A stretch of DNA of 64,000 bases, from positions 372,001-436,000 of the forward strand of contig JADJTR010000002.1 of assembly GCA_016711085.1 (NCBI GenBank), in the 5' to 3' direction. The translations under genes were made by a program, and so were the position numbers. How positions within the stretch are numbered: position 1 is the stretch's first letter; every line of letters starts with the position of its first letter. Shown in pieces: positions 17,273-26,744 of this stretch. The notes below the pieces were generated by a model. That model worked only from the letters and a program-made list of their open reading frames with translations, ran no database searches and was not told where the DNA came from. The stretch comes from Phyllobacteriaceae bacterium. Its GTDB lineage: Bacteria > Pseudomonadota > Alphaproteobacteria > Rhizobiales > Rhizobiaceae.

Positions 17273-18262
17273 ATGGCAGTAACCCTGAAAGATGTGGCTG
17301 GACGGGCTGGGGTATCGCGTTCCGCGGTGTCGCGGACCTTTACCGATGGCGCTTCGGTCTCGGCCAGGACCCGCGCCAAGGTCGAGGCTGCGGCGCAGGA
17401 ACTGGGATATGCTCCGAACGCGCTCGCCTCCAGCCTGACGACGGGGCGGACCAAGCTGATCGGTCTCATCGCGAACAATTTTCACAACCCGCTGATCCTG
17501 GAGGTCTTTGACCTTTTCACCCGCGGCCTGCAGGATCGCGGACTGCGGCCCTTGCTGGTCAATCTGAGCGGGGCGAGCGACCCTGCCGCCTCGGTTCGCA
17601 TGTTGCGGCAATATTCGGTGGATGGGGTGATCGTTGCCTCATCGACGCTGCCCCCCAGCTTTGCCCGGGCCTTCCGGTCCGCAGCCCTGCCCGTGGTTCA
17701 TGCCTTTGGCCGCCATTCCCTTGCGCCCGATGTGCATGTCGTGGGGATCGACAACGTTGCCTGTGGCCGGATCGCGGCCGAGACCCTGATCCGGCGCGGA
17801 TATCAGCGGGTGGGCTTTCTGGGCGGACCGGAAAGCGCCACCTCGACGCAAGACCGCGCGGCGGGATTTCTGCGCGGCCTGGCTGGCGCCCCGGTTTCGG
17901 TGTCCTATGCGGCGGACTACACCTTTGACGCCGGGCGGGCCGCAATGCAGCGGCTTTTGCAAACGACCCCGGCAGAGGCCTATTTCTGCGGTGATGACCT
18001 CTTGGCCGTGGGCGCGCTGAGTGCAATCCAGGATACAGGCCTTTCTGTGCCGAGTGACATCGGCCTGCTCGGGTTGAACGACATGGAAATGTCGCGCTGG
18101 CAGAACATCGGGTTGACGACGATCCGCCAGCCCGTGGCTGCAATCATCGGCGCGGCCATCGATCTGGTCGTCGCGACGATCGAAACCCCGGACCTTGCAC
18201 CCGAGGCCCGGCTTTTCCCCTGCGAGGTGATCGAGCGGCAGAGCCTGCGGGGATTTTCCTAG
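17273..18262 (+). CDS. LacI-family transcriptional regulator of inositol genes
   Basis: 329 residues. The N-terminal LacI helix-turn-helix is complete (VTLKDVAGRAGVSRSAVSR, then hinge NALASSLTTGRT). A periplasmic-binding-like effector domain follows (LIGLIANNFHNPL, VDGVIVAS, GFLGGPESATS). The start at 17273 gives the usual short lead before TLKDVA. It converges with a dehydrogenase gene, the stops overlapping by 4 bp. The iol divergent promoter 3.2 kb away carries a perfect LacI-type palindrome, so this protein is the likely iol repressor with an inositol-derived effector. The effector is an inference. Confidence 0.88.
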   Translation: MAVTLKDVAGRAGVSRSAVSRTFTDGASVSARTRAKVEAAAQELGYAPNALASSLTTGRTKLIGLIANNFHNPLILEVFDLFTRGLQDRGLRPLLVNLSGASDPAASVRMLRQYSVDGVIVASSTLPPSFARAFRSAALPVVHAFGRHSLAPDVHVVGIDNVACGRIAAETLIRRGYQRVGFLGGPESATSTQDRAAGFLRGLAGAPVSVSYAADYTFDAGRAAMQRLLQTTPAEAYFCGDDLLAVGALSAIQDTGLSVPSDIGLLGLNDMEMSRWQNIGLTTIRQPVAAIIGAAIDLVVATIETPDLAPEARLFPCEVIERQSLRGFS

Positions 18263-19392
18263 CGGAACATCGGCGGGCGGGCGTCCACCCAGGCGCCGCC
18301 TGCCTTGGCCGAGGCCACCGCCGCATGCACCGCCGCCATCGACCGCAGCCCGGCGCTGGCTCCCGGCAGGCCATCGCGCGGCTTGCCGCGGATGCTGTCG
18401 GCCAGATCGCAATAGATATTCGCCACCGCAAGGGGAAAGCCTTCGGGATGGGCGATGGCCACGCGGGACAGGCGCCTTGCATCCTCGTGAAGCCCGGCCT
18501 CGCCCTTTTCCATGATCTGCGTGCGCCCGCCCACAGGCGTGAAGATCAATTGGTTCGGCTGTTCCGAGGCCCAGCGGAAACCGCCCGTTTCGCCAAACAC
18601 CTGGATGTCGAAGCCATGCTGGCGCCCGATGGCGACGGAAGAAGTCCAAAGCCGCCCGACCGTGCCTTTCAACAGCCGAAAGTTGACCATCGCGTCATCT
18701 TCCAGCACGCGTGAGGGGATGGTCGAGGCGAAATCGGCCGAAAGGCTTTCGACCTCGTCGCCGCAAATGAAGCTGGCCATGTGCAGCGCATGAATGCCGC
18801 AATCGGCGAACTGACCCGAAACGCCCGCCATCGCCGGATCATAGCGCCAGCGGACGCGGGGATTTTCCGCATCTGCCGCATCGCCATGGTGGCCGTGGCT
18901 GAAGTTTGTCACCACCAGCCTGACGCGGCCGACTTCGCCGGCCTTCACCATGGCGCGGGCCTGGCGCACCATCGGGTAAGCCGAATAGCAATAATTCACC
19001 GCGCAGATCTTTCCGGTTTTCCTGGCCACCCGCACAATTTCTTCGCCCTCTTCGACCGTCATGGTCATGGGCTTTTCGCACAGCACGTTGAACCCCGCCT
19101 CAAGGAAGGCCTTGGTGATCTGGAAATGGGTGGAATTGGGCGTGGCGACGGTGACAAGGTCGGGCCGGTCGGAGCGGTTGCGTTCGCCCGCCAGCATCTC
19201 GGTCCAATCGCCATAGGCGCGGTCCGGTGCAACACCAAGGTGTTGCGCATAGGCCCGGCCTGCCTCGGGCCGGTGATCCAGCGCCCCCGCAACCAGCCGG
19301 AAATGCCCATCGGCCAAGGCGCCAAGACGATGCGCCGGGCCGATCTGGCTGCCTTCGCCGCCGCCGATCATGCCCCAGTTCAATTGTGCCAT
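18259..19392 (-). CDS. Gfo/Idh/MocA-family dehydrogenase
   Basis: 377 residues, NAD(P)-dependent. The N-terminal Rossmann fold has WGMIGGGEGSQIGPAHRL, then VTVATPNSTHF and CEKPMTM, the conserved EKP motif. The C-terminal domain carries QFADCGIHALHMASFI (Asp/His active-site region). It is the last gene of a leftward operon with another family member and iolE, 12 bp after iolE. It probably oxidises an inositol stereoisomer or an inositol-like sugar. Which of the two dehydrogenases handles myo-inositol (the IolG role) cannot be told. Confidence 0.85.
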   Translation of the reverse strand: MAQLNWGMIGGGEGSQIGPAHRLGALADGHFRLVAGALDHRPEAGRAYAQHLGVAPDRAYGDWTEMLAGERNRSDRPDLVTVATPNSTHFQITKAFLEAGFNVLCEKPMTMTVEEGEEIVRVARKTGKICAVNYCYSAYPMVRQARAMVKAGEVGRVRLVVTNFSHGHHGDAADAENPRVRWRYDPAMAGVSGQFADCGIHALHMASFICGDEVESLSADFASTIPSRVLEDDAMVNFRLLKGTVGRLWTSSVAIGRQHGFDIQVFGETGGFRWASEQPNQLIFTPVGGRTQIMEKGEAGLHEDARRLSRVAIAHPEGFPLAVANIYCDLADSIRGKPRDGLPGASAGLRSMAAVHAAVASAKAGGAWVDARPPMFR

Positions 19393-19404
19393 GTTTGGCC
19401 CCTT

Positions 19405-20295
19405 TCAAAATCCGATGGAGGTAAGATGCTCGCGGTTCTTTCGCGCATCATCAACCGGGCTGACATCCAGCGTCGGGTCGCAGTCCTGTTCGACGGTGCA
19501 CCAACCCGCGTACCCGCCGTCCAGTAGAACCTGTCGGACGGCGGTGAAATCCACGTCGCCCTTGCCCAGATTGCAGAAGATCCCCTGTCCGCAGGCCTCG
19601 TAGAACCCCGTGCTCTTCGCGATGGCGTCGGCCTTCACCATCGGGTCGATATCCTTGAAATGCATATAAGAAATCCGCCCGATATGGCGACGCATGAAGG
19701 CAACCGGGTCAAAACCGGCATAGGAGTGATGGCCCGTATCGAAACAGATCTTCAGGATGGATTCGTCAACCTCGTCCAGGAGCCGCTCCAACTCCGGCTC
19801 GAAGTCGATGAAGCCCGCGGCATGGGCGTGGATGCCGACCATAAGGCCGTAGTCTTCGGCCCCCATCCTGGCAACTTGCGCTATCCGGTCACGGAACGCG
19901 GTCCATTCTGCCTGGTCCATCTGCTCGGCCGCCCCGGCGCGGCCCGCTGTGGGCGCGCGGCGGGGAGAGATGCTGTCGATCAGCACCAGATGCCTTGCGC
20001 CATGCGCGGTCAGCGCCTTGCAGGTGCGAACCGCCGCATCCCGGACCTCGTCCCATTTGGCAGGATCATGAAAGGGGCGAAAGACCACGCCGCCGATCAG
20101 CTCCAGTCCGTTTTCCGCCAAGGCTTCGCCGAGGATGCCCGGATCTTCGGGCATGAAACCGATGGGGCCAAGCTCGATCCCGCGGTAGCCTGCCGCCGCG
20201 CATTCCTTCAGCACCTGCCGCCAGGAAGGGTTGCGCGGGTCTTCTGCGAATTCCACGCCCCAGGAACAGGGGGCATTGCCGATGCGTATGGTCAT
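19405..20295 (-). CDS. iolE: IolE-like inosose dehydratase (TIM-barrel isomerase/epimerase family)
   Basis: 296 residues, starting MTIRIGNAPCSWGVEF; the NAPCSWG opening is characteristic of IolE. Metal-site segments are RGIELGPIGFMP, GIHAHAAGFID, ICFDTGHHSYAG and YMHFKDIDP. IolE dehydrates scyllo-inosose to 3D-trihydroxycyclohexane-1,2-dione, the substrate of IolD encoded divergently nearby. An upstream reading-frame extension was rejected because it overlaps the previous gene and lacks similarity. The gap to the upstream dehydrogenase is 7 bp. Confidence 0.9.
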   Translation of the reverse strand: MTIRIGNAPCSWGVEFAEDPRNPSWRQVLKECAAAGYRGIELGPIGFMPEDPGILGEALAENGLELIGGVVFRPFHDPAKWDEVRDAAVRTCKALTAHGARHLVLIDSISPRRAPTAGRAGAAEQMDQAEWTAFRDRIAQVARMGAEDYGLMVGIHAHAAGFIDFEPELERLLDEVDESILKICFDTGHHSYAGFDPVAFMRRHIGRISYMHFKDIDPMVKADAIAKSTGFYEACGQGIFCNLGKGDVDFTAVRQVLLDGGYAGWCTVEQDCDPTLDVSPVDDARKNREHLTSIGF

Positions 20296-20302
20296 GGGGT
20301 CC

Positions 20303-21406
20303 TCAACTTTGGGGAACGGCGTGCCAAAGGCCGTCGTCCGATGCCTGAAACGCGGTGTCGATGATCTGGGAGACCGCCATGCCGTCGCGGAAGGTTGGCC
20401 AGACCGGCCGGCCGGTATGGATCGCCTGGAGGAAATCCCGCGCCTCGATGATGATCTGATCCTGATAACCGGTGCCATGGCCTGGCCCCTGACAAAAGGC
20501 GCCAAAGTCGGGATGCGCGGGGCCGGTCAGGATGCGTGTGTATCCGCGCGTGGCCTCGGGCCCCTCGGCGCGGTAAAGCCAGACCGCGTTCTGATCCTCT
20601 TGATCAAAGCGGATGCCGCCCTTGGTGCCATGGATTTCATAAGCATAACCCATCTTCCGCCCCGTGGCTGTGCGGCTGACGTATAAATGCCCCATCGCGC
20701 CGGAGGCAAAGCGAAGCATCATCTGTCCGTGATCGTCGTTGTCGGCCAACCCGCCAGGGCGCGTGGCGTGAACCGTTTCGATCCGCGCTGAAAGCTCCGC
20801 GACCGGGCCCATCAGCGCCAACATGCAGTTGACCGGATGCGGCGCAAGGTCCCCCATGCAGCCATTGGCCCGCCCCGTTGTGCGCCAACTGGCGGGGGCT
20901 GCCGGATCGGCGAAGAAATCCTCGGTATGTTCGCCGCGAAACCAGGTGACCCGGCCGATTTCCCCCTCGGCCAGAAGCTTGCGCACGAATTGCGTGGCGG
21001 GAGTGCGCACATAGTTGAAGCCGATCATGTTGGGCTGCCCCGAGGCCTCGGCGGCAGCCACCATCGCGCGGGCATCCTCCAGCGAGGCGCCAAGCGGCTT
21101 TTCGCAAAACACCGGTTTGCCGATGGAAAAAGCGGCCTCGGCAATGGCGCGGTGGGTCGATTGCGGTGAGGCGATCACCACCGCCTGCACCTTTGGATCG
21201 GCCACTAGATCGCGCCAGTCCGCCGTGGCGCGCCCAAAGCCATAGGCCCGGGCGTAGCGCGCGGCCGAGGCCTTGTTTGTGGCGGCAATCACCTGCAGCC
21301 GGGGCCGCAGGGGGGTATCGAACACAGCCGCAACCGCCGAGAAGGCCACTGCGTGCGCCTTGCCCATATAGCCGCCGCCGACGAGGCCTATCCCGATTTC
21401 AGACAA
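20303..21406 (-). CDS. Gfo/Idh/MocA-family dehydrogenase, TTG start
   Basis: About 367 residues. The best start is TTG at 21404-21406 (SEIGIGLVGGGYMGKAH), with GGGAGGG 7 nt upstream; no ATG or GTG fits. It has Rossmann GLVGGGYMG, VVIASPQSTHR, CEKPLGA and the catalytic region LAPHPVNCMLALMG. It is first in the leftward operon and close in type to bacterial inositol/sugar dehydrogenases that accompany iol genes. Its promoter is shared with iolD and contains a 16-bp operator palindrome. Confidence 0.85.
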   Translation of the reverse strand: MSEIGIGLVGGGYMGKAHAVAFSAVAAVFDTPLRPRLQVIAATNKASAARYARAYGFGRATADWRDLVADPKVQAVVIASPQSTHRAIAEAAFSIGKPVFCEKPLGASLEDARAMVAAAEASGQPNMIGFNYVRTPATQFVRKLLAEGEIGRVTWFRGEHTEDFFADPAAPASWRTTGRANGCMGDLAPHPVNCMLALMGPVAELSARIETVHATRPGGLADNDDHGQMMLRFASGAMGHLYVSRTATGRKMGYAYEIHGTKGGIRFDQEDQNAVWLYRAEGPEATRGYTRILTGPAHPDFGAFCQGPGHGTGYQDQIIIEARDFLQAIHTGRPVWPTFRDGMAVSQIIDTAFQASDDGLWHAVPQS

Positions 21407-21431
21407 TGGAAGCCCTCCCGCAAAGCCAATA

Positions 21432-21447
21432 TTGCAACCGGTTGCAA
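21432..21447. promoter_or_regulatory. LacI-type operator in the iol divergent promoter
   Basis: TTGCAACCGGTTGCAA, a perfect 16-bp palindrome with the central CG typical of LacI-family operators. It lies midway between the divergent starts of a dehydrogenase gene (21406) and iolD (21503), so one bound repressor could control both arms. The likely ligand protein is the LacI-family regulator at 17273-18262. Confidence 0.75.
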
Positions 21448-21502
21448 AATAGGTATCCTTACCAGGGAAAACGCGCAAGCCCCGTTCGAAAGGCAAGCAG
21501 AG

Positions 21503-23364
21503 ATGCATGAAACGATCAGGCTGACCGTGGCTCAGGCCATCGTGCGCTGGCTGGTGAACCAGTTCATCGAGATCGGCGGGGCCGAGGTCCGCATCTGCGG
21601 CGGCGGCTTTGGCATCTTTGGTCATGGCAATGTGCCCTGTCTGGGCGAGGCGTTGTATCCGGTCCAGGCCGAGATGCCGCTCTATCGCGGCCAGAACGAA
21701 CAAAGCATGGGTTTCGCAGCCGCAGCCTATGCGAAGTACCACCTGCGCCGCCGCTTCATGTTCTGCACAGCCAGCGCCGGGCCTGGCACGGCCAACCTGT
21801 TGACCGCCGCAGCGCTTGCCCATGCCAACCGCCTTCCAATGCTGATGCTGTGCGGCGACGCTTTTCTGACACGGCTGCCCGATCCCGTGCTGCAGCAGCT
21901 GGAACACTTCGGCAATCCGTCCCTTGGGGTGAATGATGCCTTCAAGGCGGTCAGCCGGTTTTGGGACCGCATCACCCATCCGGCGCAGATTCTGCAATCG
22001 CTGCCGGCCGCTTTGGCAACCATGCTGGACCCCGCCGATTGCGGCCCGGCATTCATCGGCCTGCCGCAGGACGTGCAGGGCTGGGCGCATGACTATCCCG
22101 TGGCCTTCTTTGCGCGGCGCGTCCACCGCATCCGCCGCCAATCGCCCGACGCCTTGGAGATAGCCGAGGCCGCCGGCCTGCTGCGCCACGCAAAGCGCCC
22201 GGTCATCGTGGCGGGGGGCGGGGTCCAGTATTCCGGTGCGGCAGAGGCGCTGACGGCATTCGCAGAGGCGCATGGGATTCCGGTGGTCGAGACCATTGCC
22301 GGACGCGCCAACATGCTTGCTGCTCATCGCTTGAACATCGGGCCCTTGGGGGTGACGGGTTCAGACAGCGCCAATGCCGTTGCGGGGCTGCCGATGTGGT
22401 GCTGGCCGTGGGCACGCGGTTGCAAGATTTTACCACGGGGTCCTGGACGGTCTTTGCCCCGGATGCCCGGCTGATCGGGCTGAATGTCGGGCGGCATGAC
22501 GCCGCAAAGCATCTGTCCCTTGCGGTGGTCGGGGATGCGCGCCTCGGGCTGGAGACGCTGGCGGCCGCGTTGGCCGGCCATGTTGTCCCGGCGGCTTGGA
22601 CCGCAAAAGCACAGGCCGAACGCAAGGCCTGGGATGCCTGTGTCGCGGCCAATGTGGCCCATGGCGACCGGCCCGCGTCTTACGCCCAGGCGATCGGCGT
22701 GGTCAACGCGCTTGTCCATCCCCGCGACCGGGTGGTGACGGCGGCGGGCGGCTTGCCGGCCGAGGTGACCGCAAACTGGCGGACCCTTGGGGTCGGCACG
22801 GTGGATGTCGAATTCGGCTTCTCCTGCATGGGATATGAGATTGCCGGAGGCTGGGGCGCACGCATCGCGCAGACCGAGGCCGAGCCCGATCAGGACACTG
22901 TCGTTTTCGTGGGCGACGGCAGTTACCTCTTGCTGAATTCGGACATCTATTCCTCTGTCCTTACCCAGAAAAAGCTGATCATCCTTGTCCTGGACAATGG
23001 CGGCTTTGCAGTGATCAACAAGCTGCAGAACAACACCGGCCAGCCCAGCTTCAACAACCTGATCGCCGATTGCCCGACGGTCCCTGTGCCCTTTGCGGTG
23101 GACTTCGAAGCCCATGCCCGCGCCATGGGGGCAAATGCTGAAACCGTGGCCAACCCTGCCGAACTGGGTGCGGCCTTTCTGCGCGCAAAGGCCGCCGCAA
23201 AAACCTCTGTCATCATAATGAAGGTCGACCCTTACGAAGGCTGGACCACCCAGGGCCATGCCTGGTGGGAGATCGGCACGGCCCAAGTCTCGGCAGCCCC
23301 CTCTGTGACCGAAAAACATGCCGAGGTCGAGGCCGGGCGTGCAGCGCAAAGGCAGGGCCTGTGA
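21503..23364 (+). CDS. iolD: 3D-(3,5/4)-trihydroxycyclohexane-1,2-dione hydrolase, one frameshift
   Basis: Thiamine-diphosphate enzyme that opens the inositol ring to 5-deoxy-glucuronate. It starts MHETIRLTVAQAIVRWLVNQ. The N-terminal ThDP half has YRGQNEQSMGFAAAAYA and SAGPGTANLL. The C-terminal half has VEFGFSCMGYEI and VVFVGDGSYLL (GDG, the ThDP-Mg site), then LDNGGFAVI. The two halves are in different frames, joined by one missing base in the G run at 22383-22386. About 620 residues when restored, normal for IolD. It starts the rightward iol operon, its stop overlapping iolC by one base. Confidence 0.92.
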
Positions 23365-24335
23365 TGGCCGACCTTGCCCGCCTTGGCGCCAAACCCTGCC
23401 TGGTGATCGGCCGAGCGGGGATGGACCTTTACGCCGACCCGCCCGGTACGCCGATAGAAGCCGCCACGCGCTTCACCTCGGCCTTGGGCGGGTCCTCGGC
23501 CAATATTGCGGTTGCCTTGACCCGGGCGGGTGGGCAGGCCGCGCTCCTGACCTGCGTTTCGGACGACGCAGTGGGAAGGTTCTGTCTGGCCCAACTGGAT
23601 GCATGCGGGGTTGACCGCGCGCATGTCCGGGCCTCCGGCGGCGAGGCGCGCAATTCGCTAGCCGTGGTGGAAACCCGGCTGGAGGACTGCCAATCGGTCA
23701 TCTACCGCAACGGAGCCGCCGATTTCGACATGACGACGGCCGATGTGCAGGCGGTGGACTATGACCGCTTTGGCGCACTGATCACGACGGGAACCGTGCT
23801 TGCCCGCGAGCCCTCGCGGACGGCGACCTTTCGCGCCTTTGAACTGGCGCGGGCGGCCAAATTGCCGCTGATCTTCGACATCGATTATCGGCCCTATTCA
23901 TGGCGCTCGGCCGCGGAGGCGGCCGATGTCTACTCCCGCGCCGCCGCGTTGTGCGACGTAATCGTCGGCAATGATGTCGAGTTCGGTTTCATGGCGGGCG
24001 ACCCGAGGCTCGGCCTTGAGAAAGCCCGCAGCCTTGGCGCGCAGATCGTCATATACAAAATGGGCGAGAAGGGTGCGATCACCGTGACCGCGTCCGGCGA
24101 AATCAGGACCGGCATCTACCATACCGAGACGCTGAAACCGACCGGAGCGGGGGACGCCTTTCTGGGCAACCTCGTGGCCAGCTTGGCGCAAGGTCGGACA
24201 GTGGAGGAAGCGGTCCTGCACGGTTCGGCGGCGGCCGCCATCGTCGTCTCTCGGGTGGCTTGCGCGCCGGCGATGCCGACGCGCGAAGAACTGGATCGCT
24301 TCATTGCTTTGCACAGCGGCCCGACCTTGGCCTGA
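23364..24335 (+). CDS. iolC: 5-dehydro-2-deoxygluconokinase (PfkB family)
   Basis: 323 residues, starting at the ATG that overlaps the iolD stop (TGATG). PfkB signatures: SALGGSSANIAVALTRAGG near the N-terminus and LKPTGAGDAFLGN (catalytic Asp, anion hole) near the C-terminus. IolC phosphorylates 2-deoxy-5-keto-gluconate from IolB to give the substrate of the IolJ aldolase, which is encoded downstream. Intact. Confidence 0.92.
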   Translation: MADLARLGAKPCLVIGRAGMDLYADPPGTPIEAATRFTSALGGSSANIAVALTRAGGQAALLTCVSDDAVGRFCLAQLDACGVDRAHVRASGGEARNSLAVVETRLEDCQSVIYRNGAADFDMTTADVQAVDYDRFGALITTGTVLAREPSRTATFRAFELARAAKLPLIFDIDYRPYSWRSAAEAADVYSRAAALCDVIVGNDVEFGFMAGDPRLGLEKARSLGAQIVIYKMGEKGAITVTASGEIRTGIYHTETLKPTGAGDAFLGNLVASLAQGRTVEEAVLHGSAAAAIVVSRVACAPAMPTREELDRFIALHSGPTLA

Positions 24336-24346
24336 CAGGACATCCC

Positions 24347-25186
24347 ATGCACATCGCTCCTCATGACAACCAGAACCGTCCCATCGTCGATATCGACCAC
24401 CCGCTTGTGCCGCTCGTCTATTTCAACATCATCCGGCTGAAAGCGGGGGAGCATTTCGACTACCGCACCCCGGGCTACGAGACCTGCGTGGTGCCGGCGA
24501 CCGGCACTATAACGGTCGAGACCATGGGCGAGAGCTTCGCCGACATCGGCCACCGCAGCGCCGATGTCTGGGACGGCGAGCCTGAAGGGGTGTATGTGCC
24601 CTCCGGTAGCGGCGCGCGGATCACGGCGCTTACCGACACCGAGGTCTTTGTCGCGGGCGCGAAGTTTGACCAGACGCTACGCCCTTTTGCCGTGCGCGCC
24701 GCCGATATCGACCGCGTGCAATATGGCTCGGACGACACCAAGACCCATCGCAAGATCAAGCACATCCTCGGCACCGCCTATCATGACCGGGTGGGCCGGC
24801 TTCTGGTCAGCGAGCTTTTCACCGTCGGTGCGGGCGGCTGGTCGGGTTTCCCGAGCCACAAGCACGACACGGACCGTCTGCCCGAAGAAACCCGCCACGA
24901 CGAATGCTACAACTTCCGCTTCCGGCCTGCCTACGGCGCGGGTCTGCAGATGCTGCAGCGGATCGATAATCAACCGGGCGATGCCTATCACATCATGGAC
25001 CGGTCAACCGTGCTGATCGACAAGGGCTATCACCCCTGCTGCGTCCTGCCGGGCTATGAGATGTATTACTTCACCATCCTCGGCGGACAAAGCCAGCGCA
25101 GCCTGAAGCAGTATTTCCAGCCGACCCACGCCGCCCAGCTGCACACGATCCCGGGCATCATGGACATGGTGGCCAAGTTCAAATGA
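24347..25186 (+). CDS. iolB: 5-deoxy-glucuronate isomerase
   Basis: 279 residues, the usual IolB length. It starts MHIAPHDNQNRPIVDID. The bicupin metal-site segments GFPSHKHDTDRLPEETRHDECYN-type (GFPSHKHD, then RHDECYNFRF) and VLIDKGYHPC are conserved. It converts 5-deoxy-glucuronate from IolD to 2-deoxy-5-keto-gluconate. It lies 11 bp after iolC and overlaps iolJ by 4 bp (ATGA). Confidence 0.93.
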   Translation: MHIAPHDNQNRPIVDIDHPLVPLVYFNIIRLKAGEHFDYRTPGYETCVVPATGTITVETMGESFADIGHRSADVWDGEPEGVYVPSGSGARITALTDTEVFVAGAKFDQTLRPFAVRAADIDRVQYGSDDTKTHRKIKHILGTAYHDRVGRLLVSELFTVGAGGWSGFPSHKHDTDRLPEETRHDECYNFRFRPAYGAGLQMLQRIDNQPGDAYHIMDRSTVLIDKGYHPCCVLPGYEMYYFTILGGQSQRSLKQYFQPTHAAQLHTIPGIMDMVAKFK

Positions 25187-26022
25187 CCCTGGCGACGCTC
25201 GCCCAGGTCCTGCAACCAGCGCTGAGGGACGGTTATGCCGTGCCGGGGCTGGTCTGTCTGGGATGGGAAGACATGCGCGCCTATGTCGCCGCCGCCGAGG
25301 AGGAACGGGCGCCGGTGATCCTGCAGGCTGGTCCAGGATGCCGTGCGCATACGCCCCTTGCGATCCTTGGGCGCATGTTCCGCCATCTGGCCGAGGAGGC
25401 CTCCGTGCCCGTGGTCGCCCACCTCGATCATGGCTTCACCTTGGACGAGTGCCGCGCGGCGCTGGATGCGGGCTTTACCTCGGTCATGGTGGATGGATCG
25501 AAACTGCCCCTGCAGCAGAACATCGACCTGACGGCGGACGCGGCCAAACTCGCCCATGCGGCGGGAGCCTCCTGCGAGGGCGAGATCGGGTATGTCGGCT
25601 ATGCCGGCGGGGCAGCCTCGCGAGGGACCGATCCGGCCGATGCCGCCCGCTTCGCGGAGGCCACCGGCATCGACGCCATAGCCATTTCGATAGGCAACCT
25701 GCATCTGCAGCTCAATCCCGCCGGCAGACTGGATCTCCCCCGATTGCGGGCGATCGAGGCGGTGACGACGGCGCCGCTTGTCATCCACGGGGGATCGGGC
25801 ATCAGCCCCGCCGAACGCGCTTCGCTTGCCGCGAACAGTCGGATCGCCAAGATCAACATCGGCACTGAATTGCGCATCGCCTTTGGCAAGGCCCTGCGGG
25901 ACGACCTCGCGCGGGACTTGGACCAATTCGACCGGATTGCCATCCTGAAAGCCACCGAAGACCCGGTGACAGAGGCCACTAGAGCCGTATTCCGCAGTCT
26001 TGGATCTTCCGGTCGCGTCTGA
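25183..26022 (+). CDS. iolJ: Class II aldolase family, probable IolJ (DKGP aldolase)
   Basis: 279 residues of the class II fructose-bisphosphate aldolase family. VAHLDHGFTLDE holds the catalytic Asp and a zinc His, CEGEIGYVGY a further metal-site segment, then IHGGSGI and KINIGTELR for phosphate binding. As the last gene of the iolDCBJ operon it most likely splits 6-phospho-5-dehydro-2-deoxygluconate into dihydroxyacetone phosphate and malonate semialdehyde. iolA for the final step is not in the window. Confidence 0.88.
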   Translation: MTLATLAQVLQPALRDGYAVPGLVCLGWEDMRAYVAAAEEERAPVILQAGPGCRAHTPLAILGRMFRHLAEEASVPVVAHLDHGFTLDECRAALDAGFTSVMVDGSKLPLQQNIDLTADAAKLAHAAGASCEGEIGYVGYAGGAASRGTDPADAARFAEATGIDAIAISIGNLHLQLNPAGRLDLPRLRAIEAVTTAPLVIHGGSGISPAERASLAANSRIAKINIGTELRIAFGKALRDDLARDLDQFDRIAILKATEDPVTEATRAVFRSLGSSGRV

Positions 26023-26255
26023 GGCCCGGGACCGGTAGATCCCGGCTCTGGCCTGGGGACGCCGGAATGGACCGCGATGCCGGAGCATCTCCTTTGATGG
26101 CAGCTGAGTGGCTGCTTCTCGGCCAATGCGGACTTTGTCGGCCCCCCGCACGAATCGGAAAACGACGAACACGCTCAAGTCGCAAACCCACCCTCTGCGA
26201 CGAGACCAATCGCGAAAGCACGCGAGCTCGCCCGCGTCAGGTCGTCCGCATGCGG

Positions 26256-26744
26256 TCAGACCGCCCAGATGCGGGCTGTTCGGTCGTTGGATGCCGTGAG
26301 CACCAAACGACCGTCGGGCGAGAAGACCGCGGTGTTGACCTCACCGTCGTGCTTCATCGGTTCGCCGATCGGCACCCCTGTCGCAGCGTCCCACAACCGC
26401 GCGGTTTCGTCCCGCGATGCCGTCACCACGCGCGTTCCGTCCGGCGAGAAGGCAGCGGTGAAGACCACAGCTTCATGCTTCATCGGCATGGTAATCGGCC
26501 GGCCGGTCGTCGCGTCCCACAGCCTGGCGGTATTATCGATCGATGCCGTCACCACGCGCGTCCCGTCCGGCGAAAAGGCAGCGGACTCGACGATGTCCCC
26601 ATGCGTCATCGGCTCGCCGACCGGTTGGCTCGTTGCCGCGTCCCACAGCCGCGCGGTGCTATCCCAGGAGGCCGTGACCACGCGGCTTCCATCCGGCGAG
26701 AAGGCGGCAGAAAGAACGACCATTTCATGCGTCATCGGTTCGCC
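26256..26744 (-). pseudogene. WD40-repeat protein, C-terminal fragment cut by an IS3 end
   Basis: Four WD40 blades with a 42-residue (126-bp) period: AAFSPDGSRVVTAS, then TARLWDAATSQPVGEPM and near copies, ending NDRTARIWAV. Codons before the first Met (TGEP) match the repeat, so coding once continued upstream. It is interrupted exactly at 26745, where an IS3 left end begins. Intact relatives are large proteins with many blades after a kinase or NACHT-type domain. Only the tail of the propeller remains, and no enzymatic domain is present. Confidence 0.8.
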
